This document shows positions 58,786-64,000 of a stretch of DNA of 64,000 nt, piece by piece. Under the pieces are notes generated by a model, which was not told the origin of the DNA, made no database searches, and was given only the letters and a program-made list of their open reading frames with translations. Made by a program: the position numbers and the translations under genes. The stretch comes from FEN-1297 sp963710735 (GTDB lineage: Bacteria > Bacteroidota > Ignavibacteria > Ignavibacteriales > Ignavibacteriaceae), in contig CAVQBN010000024.1 in assembly GCA_963710735.1 (NCBI GenBank), positions 454,785-518,784 of the forward strand. Direction: 5' to 3'. Position 1 is the first letter of the stretch; each line of letters starts with the position of its first letter.

Positions 58786-58797
58786 GCTGACGTCAGC
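58786..58797. promoter_or_regulatory. 12-bp perfect palindrome GCTGACGTCAGC
   Basis: A GC-rich perfect palindrome in AT-rich DNA, about 56 bases upstream of the promoter motif before the first cohesin-like gene. It could be an operator. I do not see it before the other two paralogues. Confidence 0.35.
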
Positions 58798-58852
58798 CTT
58801 CGTATTAGCTTTTACAAACCTTCTCTCCTTACCTAAAAGGCCACTTAAATAG

Positions 58853-58869
58853 CTGGCGTTAAAGTTGAA
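58853..58869 (+). promoter_or_regulatory. Conserved sigma-54-like promoter motif, copy 1
   Basis: CTGGCGTTAAAGTTGAA, 53 bases before the ATG at 58923. GG-N10-GA with CTGGC at -24 and TTGAA at -12. The same pattern precedes the two following paralogues. Confidence 0.5.
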
Positions 58870-58922
58870 TGTAAGACTTTATCAACGCTCCCTTTCTGAG
58901 CTTGCTAAAAAGGACAAATCCA

Positions 58923-60716
58923 ATGAAAACTCTCTTACTTACACTTACAATAATACTCTGCACAATATTTACAATTAATTCTCAAATAATTAATAGTAAT
59001 TTCCAGGTAGTTGAAAATAATGATTCGGGATACACTGTTAAACTGCAATTAAGTATCCAAGAAAATCCAGCTATTATGGGTAATTCTGTTATCCGTTTTT
59101 CTTACGATACAAGTGCTTTCTACTTTCCTCAAAATCCAAAAGAAAATGTTGACTATAAATTTTATAATCTAGATAATACTAATTATAATTATTCAGTATC
59201 GCATCCTTGTTCAAAAACTATCTCTATCAATTTAGCTTTAATAACGGGACATGGTACAACTATTCCAAATAATTTTATAGATATTGTAAGTATTCATTTC
59301 AAAAAAATAAAAGCTTCGGATAATGCGAATATTCAACCGATTCTTCAGCAATTCTTTAGTCCATCCTCTTCTTCATTATGGACACTCGGAACTTGGCAAT
59401 ATTCACCAATACAATTAATGCTATCCGGCGCTACAATATTAGATTCTACAACAATAGAGCTTTCATTTTCCGAGCAATTAGATAGTAATTCTGAACAAAA
59501 TATATCTAATTATTCAATTAATAACGGAATAACTGTTAAAAGTGCTTCAATATCCGATGATTTAAATAAGATAACACTTAAAACATCAACCCACATTTCT
59601 GATAAAACATATACTATAACAGCCCAAAACGTGAAAGATATATTCGGGAATCCAATTTTGTGTGGAAATAATTCAATACAATATTATTATGCAGAAAATA
59701 ATCCGCCCTATGTTAAAAGCGTAATAGCAAATAATAATAAATCTGTTACAATTAAATTTAGCGAAAGATTAGATCCTAAATCTGCAAACAATATTAATAA
59801 TTATAGCATTACAAATAATTTACTTATTACCCAAGCAAAACTTTTACCTGATTCAGAGAGTGTTTTACTGAGAACCTCAACATTGCAAAAAAATATTAAC
59901 TATTACCTCACAATAGAAAATATTAGGGACAGAGTTGGTAATATTATTTCGCCTAATCCTATAGTAGAATTAATTAAACTTCCTTTAAGAGGGAAAGGGA
60001 CTAAAACCCAAAACCCAATTGTACAAGCAACGTCAAGCTCTTGGGTTCAAAGTTTTTTACCAGATAATGTTATAGAGGCACAAGAAACAGACACAACTAA
60101 TTCCAAATGCAGATGGCTTAGTGCAATTTCAATGCCCGACACGATTACGCTTGATATGGGAAATTCATTTTCTTTGAATAGTTTAAGAATTTCATTTTAT
60201 AAATGGAATAATGACAGATTATACGAGTACTCGCTTTTTTCATCCCAAGATTCAGTCAATTGGGACCCATTAATTCAAGAAATCTGGTCAGATAGTTTAG
60301 AATGGACTGACGTAGATTTTGATTCAACAAATGCAAGATTTATTAGAGTAGTGCTAATGAAAAGTAACCAGGACGAATGTGCGAGTATCTGGAAAATTGA
60401 ATCGTTTGGCACTGAATTAGTAACTGATATAAATTCGAATTCCTCTTCACCAAGTACGTTTGAACTTTCACAAAATTATCCTAACCCGTTCAATCCATCA
60501 ACAAGGATTAATTATTCTGTTTCTCAAAAAAGCGATGTACAAATAATTATTTATGACATTCTAGGAAACAAGGTTAAAGAATTGATTAATAGAGAAGTAG
60601 AAGCTGGAAGTTATACAGCAGAATTTAATGCCGCTAATCTATCAAGTGGAATTTACTTTTACAGATTACAAGCCGGTAATTTTGTGGATACTAAAAAAAT
60701 GACATTGTTGAAGTAG
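58923..60716 (+). CDS. Type IX exported protein: cohesin-like, two Ig-like and F5/8C domains
   Basis: 597 residues from the ATG at 58923 with AAGGA upstream (an in-frame TTG at 58902 was rejected). After the signal peptide, residues 22-165 form a cohesin-like beta-sandwich (YTVKLQLSIQ, GNSVIRFSYDTSAFYFPQNP). Two bacterial Ig-like domains of the Big_5 kind follow (GATILDSTTIELSFSEQLD; NNKSVTIKFSERLDPKSANN), then an F5/8-type-C (discoidin) domain (VQATSSSWVQSFLPDNVIEA ... RFIRVVLMKS) and a NYPNPFNP sorting module. No catalytic motif. Likely a surface adhesin or scaffold. It is the first of three paralogues in tandem. Confidence 0.78.
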   Translation: MKTLLLTLTIILCTIFTINSQIINSNFQVVENNDSGYTVKLQLSIQENPAIMGNSVIRFSYDTSAFYFPQNPKENVDYKFYNLDNTNYNYSVSHPCSKTISINLALITGHGTTIPNNFIDIVSIHFKKIKASDNANIQPILQQFFSPSSSSLWTLGTWQYSPIQLMLSGATILDSTTIELSFSEQLDSNSEQNISNYSINNGITVKSASISDDLNKITLKTSTHISDKTYTITAQNVKDIFGNPILCGNNSIQYYYAENNPPYVKSVIANNNKSVTIKFSERLDPKSANNINNYSITNNLLITQAKLLPDSESVLLRTSTLQKNINYYLTIENIRDRVGNIISPNPIVELIKLPLRGKGTKTQNPIVQATSSSWVQSFLPDNVIEAQETDTTNSKCRWLSAISMPDTITLDMGNSFSLNSLRISFYKWNNDRLYEYSLFSSQDSVNWDPLIQEIWSDSLEWTDVDFDSTNARFIRVVLMKSNQDECASIWKIESFGTELVTDINSNSSSPSTFELSQNYPNPFNPSTRINYSVSQKSDVQIIIYDILGNKVKELINREVEAGSYTAEFNAANLSSGIYFYRLQAGNFVDTKKMTLLK

Positions 60717-60750
60717 TATTATATGATATTAACTATAAATAAATTTTAAA

Positions 60751-60775
60751 AAGTGTTATTGAATTTAGAACACTT
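60751..60775 (+). terminator. Hairpin after the first cohesin-like gene
   Basis: Stem AAGTGTT / AACACTT with an 11-base loop, 34 bases after the stop. No T tract directly follows. It supports separate transcription of the next paralogue. Confidence 0.4.
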
Positions 60776-60928
60776 ACAAATTCATCTTTGTTTTTAAGCC
60801 TTCAAATTCTGAATTAAGATATACTAAAAGGGGAGTATTTTTTACTCTGACATCCAAAATTGACCGATAAATTTGGTATCAATTCTTATAAAATCCTTTT
60901 ATTATGACTTAAAATAGCATAAAAATAT

Positions 60929-60945
60929 CTGGTCTTAAAATTGAT
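60929..60945 (+). promoter_or_regulatory. Conserved sigma-54-like promoter motif, copy 2
   Basis: CTGGTCTTAAAATTGAT, 57 bases before the ATG at 61003. Same layout as copies 1 and 3 while the flanks differ. Confidence 0.5.
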
Positions 60946-61002
60946 GAGATAAATCCTAAAATTTATGATTGAAAAGACCAATATTAATTTGAAAAATTAA
61001 AG

Positions 61003-62793
61003 ATGAAGGTATTTTTACTATCTCTAATATTTACGATATGTACAATTTCTTCAATTACTCCGCAGACTATCAACAATAATTTTCAGGTAACGGAAAATAA
61101 TGATACTGCTTATACGGTTAAGTTACAGTTAAGTGTAAATCAAAATTCTGCTGTCCTGGGCAATTCAGTTATTCGTTTTTCGTATGACACTAGCGCCTTT
61201 TATTTCCCTCAAAATCCGAAAGGAAATGTTGATTATCAATTTTACAATTTAAGTAATACCAACTACTATTATTCCGTTTCGCATCCTTCTTCAAATATTA
61301 TTTCTATAAATTTGGCTTTAATAACCAATACCGGAACGACATTATCAAAAAATTTTCTTGATATTGTAAGGATTCACTTTAAGAAAATCAGGCTTTCAGA
61401 TAATGCAAATATACAGCCAGTCCTTCAACAATTTTTCAGTCCGTTTTCGTCTGCGTTATGGAATCTAGGAAACTGGCAATATTCTCCAATACCGCTAAAA
61501 TTATCGGGCGCAACGATCTTAGATTCTACAACTATCGAGCTTTCATTTTCAGAACAATTAGACATTAGCTCAGCACAAATTATATCTAATTATTCGATAA
61601 GCAACGAAATCACTGTTAAAAGCGCGACAGTCTCAACCGATCTCCACAAAGTAACTCTAAAAACATCGGCTCACTTTCCAAATAGAACTTATACAATCAC
61701 TGTTAAAAACGTTGATGATATATTCGGAAATCCGATATTAACTGGTAATAATTCATTTCATTACAATTATTTTGTAGATAATACTCCCCCTAGTATAGTA
61801 AGCGTAACGACAAATAATAATCATTCAATAACTATCAAATTCAGTAAAAGATTAGATCCTAAATCTGCAGTAAATACTAATAATTATAGTGTCTCTAATA
61901 ATTTACAAATTAATCAATCCACATTATTACCAGACTCGGAGACAGTTTCACTAAAAACATCAACTTTACAAAAGAATACAAATTATAATCTTACAATAAA
62001 AAATGTTGAAGATAGAGCCGGTAATATGATTTCACCCAACCCTGTTGTTGAAGCACTTATACTTCCTTCAAAGGGTAAAGGCACTCAAACACTAAATCCC
62101 CTTGTACAAGCTACATCAAGCGCCTGGGTTCAGAATTATTCACCGGATAATGTTATAGATACTCAAGGGACTAATCCAACAAACTCAAGATGGCTTAGTG
62201 CAACACCGATGCCGGATACTATTTCGCTTGATATGGGGAAAATATATCCACTGAACAGTTTAAGAATTTCTTTTTACAAATGGGAAGCCGGAAGATTATA
62301 TGAATATTCCATTTTCTCATCTCAGGATTCGCATAACTGGCAACCATTGATCCAAAATGTCTGGTCAGATAGTGCAGAATGGACCGAAGTTGATTTTGAT
62401 TCAACAAATTCGAGATTTATAAAACTTGTATTGACACAATCCAACCAGAGCCAGTGGGCGAGCATTTGGAAAATTGAAGCTTATGGAACATCTATTGTGC
62501 CGAATAATAATTTAAATACTCCAATACCTGCTAAATTTGAAATTTCACAAAATTACCCAAACCCTTTTAATCCCTCAACAAAAATTGATTATTCAATACC
62601 CGAAAAAAGTCATGTTCAAATAATTATTTACGATATTTTGGGAAATAAAGTTAAAGAATTGGTAAATGGTTTTAGAGATTCCGGCAAATACACTGTTGAA
62701 TTAAATGCTTCCAATCTAACAAGCGGAATTTACTTCTATCGTTTACAAGCCGGGAATTTTACAGAAACTAAAAAAATGATCCTGTTAAAATAA
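61003..62793 (+). CDS. Second paralogue: cohesin-like, two Ig-like and F5/8C domains, type IX tail
   Basis: 596 residues with the same domain order as the gene before it and high identity along the whole length: signal peptide, cohesin-like domain (NNFQVTENNDTAYTVKLQLS, FSYDTSAFYFPQNP), two Big_5-type Ig domains (LDSTTIELSFSEQLDISSAQ; SITIKFSKRLDPKSAVNTNN), F5/8C domain (RWLSATPMPDTISLDMGK) and NYPNPFNP sorting module ending KKMILLK. The start ATG has only a weak ribosome site. Tandem duplication is the obvious origin. Role as for its paralogue: binding, not catalysis. Confidence 0.78.
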   Translation: MKVFLLSLIFTICTISSITPQTINNNFQVTENNDTAYTVKLQLSVNQNSAVLGNSVIRFSYDTSAFYFPQNPKGNVDYQFYNLSNTNYYYSVSHPSSNIISINLALITNTGTTLSKNFLDIVRIHFKKIRLSDNANIQPVLQQFFSPFSSALWNLGNWQYSPIPLKLSGATILDSTTIELSFSEQLDISSAQIISNYSISNEITVKSATVSTDLHKVTLKTSAHFPNRTYTITVKNVDDIFGNPILTGNNSFHYNYFVDNTPPSIVSVTTNNNHSITIKFSKRLDPKSAVNTNNYSVSNNLQINQSTLLPDSETVSLKTSTLQKNTNYNLTIKNVEDRAGNMISPNPVVEALILPSKGKGTQTLNPLVQATSSAWVQNYSPDNVIDTQGTNPTNSRWLSATPMPDTISLDMGKIYPLNSLRISFYKWEAGRLYEYSIFSSQDSHNWQPLIQNVWSDSAEWTEVDFDSTNSRFIKLVLTQSNQSQWASIWKIEAYGTSIVPNNNLNTPIPAKFEISQNYPNPFNPSTKIDYSIPEKSHVQIIIYDILGNKVKELVNGFRDSGKYTVELNASNLTSGIYFYRLQAGNFTETKKMILLK

Positions 62794-63151
62794 TTATGGC
62801 TCATTTAGCATTAAGTTTAAAAACCATAAAGAAATCGTTTTGTAAATATATTTTTAATAAATAATTCTCTTCTTTTACAAGAAGGATTAATCCAGTTTAA
62901 TAGTTATTTATTTCCTTTCTTTAAGTAATAACTTGCACCTTCCAAACGTTGACTCAGATTGTAAATCAAAGAGGAAATGACATTATTGGTTCCTCCTGCA
63001 AAAACTGACGGACAACTTTAGTTTTCTCTTTTAAAAAGCCTTGGTTTTAATCAAAAATCAGAACTAATACCCTGGTCCTAAACTTGAATATACGTTAGAG
63101 TGAAAATAGATTATACGATTTACACAGTTGTTAGAATCAGGGAACTTATAG
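62794..63151. other. Intergenic region before the third paralogue
   Basis: 358 bases. Apart from the promoter motif at 63072-63088 I see no gene or clear hairpin. Confidence 0.45.
63072..63088 (+). promoter_or_regulatory. Conserved sigma-54-like promoter motif, copy 3
   Basis: CTGGTCCTAAACTTGAA, 63 bases before the ATG at 63152. CTGG, TAAA and TTGA are shared by all three copies. Confidence 0.5.
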
Positions 63152-63934
63152 ATGAAAAATTTTTGGTTTAGTACAGTATTAATCATTTGCACTTTCTTTT
63201 CAATTCAATCACAAACAATTAATGGTAAGTTTTTGATAATTGGGGAAAATGACAATAGCTACACAGTTAAATTACAATTAAGTGTTCAGCAATCAACTGC
63301 ACTATTAGGCAATTCGGTTATCCGTTTTACATATGATACGAACGCAGTTTATTTTCCACAGAATCCTTTAGAAAATAAAGATTATAATATCTATAACTTA
63401 AGCAGTACTAATTATGTGTATTCAGTCTCTCATCCTTCCTCAAATACAATATCGATAAATATTGCATTAATATTAGGAACCGGAACAACGATTACTGATA
63501 CAACCCTTACTGTTGCTACAATTAATTTTTCCAAAATAAAGTCATCAGAAGGCCTTGATATTCAGCCGATTATGATGCAGTTTTTTAGCCCTGGCTCAGC
63601 CACTATTTGGTCAGTTGGTACTTGGAATGATGAGCCTCTAACTTCGGTTGATAAAAGTGAAAACTCCCCTTCAAAGTTTGAACTCATGCAGAATTATCCT
63701 AACCCTTTTAATCCATCAACTACTATCAAGTACCAAATACCATCAAACAGCATGGTTACTATAAAAATTTATAACGTGCTGGGACAAGAAGTAAAGACCC
63801 TGGTAAATCAGATGAAAAACCCGGGGAATTATGAAGTTCAATTTAATGCAAATAACTTAGCAAGCGGTACTTACATTTATAGACTTCAAGCAGGGCCTTT
63901 GGTTCAGGTAAAAAAAATGTTGTTGCTAAAATAA
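63152..63934 (+). CDS. Third, short paralogue: cohesin-like domain plus type IX tail
   Basis: 260 residues. The N-terminal 165 match the cohesin-like domain of the two larger paralogues (GNSVIRFTYDTNAVYFPQNP, SISINIALILGTGTTI, IQPIMMQFFSPG). The Ig-like and F5/8C domains are missing, and a NYPNPFNP sorting module follows directly, ending KKMLLLK. A GGGAA ribosome site precedes the ATG. Loss by internal deletion or descent from the ancestral short form are both possible. It would expose a bare cohesin-like module at the surface. Confidence 0.78.
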   Translation: MKNFWFSTVLIICTFFSIQSQTINGKFLIIGENDNSYTVKLQLSVQQSTALLGNSVIRFTYDTNAVYFPQNPLENKDYNIYNLSSTNYVYSVSHPSSNTISINIALILGTGTTITDTTLTVATINFSKIKSSEGLDIQPIMMQFFSPGSATIWSVGTWNDEPLTSVDKSENSPSKFELMQNYPNPFNPSTTIKYQIPSNSMVTIKIYNVLGQEVKTLVNQMKNPGNYEVQFNANNLASGTYIYRLQAGPLVQVKKMLLLK

Positions 63935-63971
63935 TATAGTGTGAGCTTTTGGCCGGGATAAAGATTTTTTG

Positions 63972-64000
63972 TACCCACGACGCGATTCGAACGCGTGACC
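63972..64000 (-). tRNA. tRNA, 3' part only (identity not visible)
   Basis: On the minus strand: T stem ACGCG, T loop TTCGAAT, T stem CGCGT, then acceptor half CGTGGGT and discriminator A. The CCA end is not encoded (ACA follows the stem). The rest, including the anticodon, lies beyond the right edge, so the amino acid cannot be named. Confidence 0.85.

Larger units (their letters stand above)
58302..58922. other. Intergenic region with att-like repeat, palindrome and promoter
   Basis: About 620 bases with no gene. Contains TTTTGTACCCACAAC at 58767-58781, which repeats the tRNA 3' end at the window edge; the palindrome GCTGACGTCAGC at 58786-58797; and the promoter motif at 58853-58869. The left part may hold further unreadable kinase remnant. 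Confidence 0.5.

Noticed and set aside
1..64000. CRISPR arrays, insertion sequences, rRNA genes, integrases and prophage genes
   Set aside because: I looked for regular spaced repeats, transposase motifs and conserved rRNA segments and saw none.

Overview
The window looks like a chromosomal segment of a low-GC, Gram-negative, polysaccharide-degrading bacterium of the Bacteroidetes/Chlorobi group, most likely Ignavibacteria or a close relative. The evidence is eight proteins that end in the NYPNPFNP-type C-terminal secretion module of the type IX system, a PorV-like barrel, a TonB receptor with a carboxypeptidase-regulatory-like domain, and the strong AT bias. The lineage is inferred from these features; I could not run a search.

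Left part (1-10 kb): a cut-off recD2 helicase gene; a divergent phosphofructokinase with pyrophosphate-type active-site residues; a CBM48 protein; a ferredoxin; a BCAM0308-family zinc protein; a HEAT-repeat secreted protein; a polysaccharide deacetylase with a dockerin-like tail; a lone hydrogenase-maturation protease; and a WG-repeat protein.

Central part (9.4-47 kb): a beta-glucan utilisation locus. On the minus strand runs a long operon-like set: Na+/sugar symporter, carbohydrate-binding surface protein, TonB receptor, 1044-aa type IX exported protein, PorV-like barrel, GH9 endoglucanase, propeller protein. No SusD is present. Next come a GH5-CBM6 enzyme and a three-gene sensor set: extracellular sugar-binding protein, histidine kinase and sigma-54 activator, with no ABC permease. 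Divergent from the sensor set, on the plus strand, are GH16, GH5, GH3-PA14, a parvulin-type foldase, a FucP-like sugar transporter, ROK glucokinase, a second GH3, a GH15-like enzyme, a second (broken) ROK gene and a Memo-family protein. Sigma-54-like promoter candidates precede the symporter, the GH5-CBM6 gene, the GH16 run and the FucP-like transporter; two of them share a 13-base core. I infer that the sensor trio turns this regulon on when oligosaccharides are bound outside the inner membrane.

Right part (48-64 kb): a giant acyl-CoA dehydratase activase carrying a C-rich palindrome inside its reading frame; a secreted alpha/beta hydrolase; a lone CheW; a second sigma-54 activator whose partner histidine kinase survives only as a decayed remnant; and three tandem paralogues with a cohesin-like N-terminus, each preceded by the same CTGG-N8-TTGA-like motif. 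The window ends in the 3' part of a tRNA gene.

Data quality: eight genes are broken. By my frame arithmetic their breaks amount to 16 one-base insertions, no deletions, and two in-frame stops. Removing the inserted bases restores family-typical proteins, so I annotate full spans; residual sequencing error is the simplest cause. The histidine kinase remnant at 58.0-58.3 kb is different: it carries several nonsense codons and looks truly decayed.
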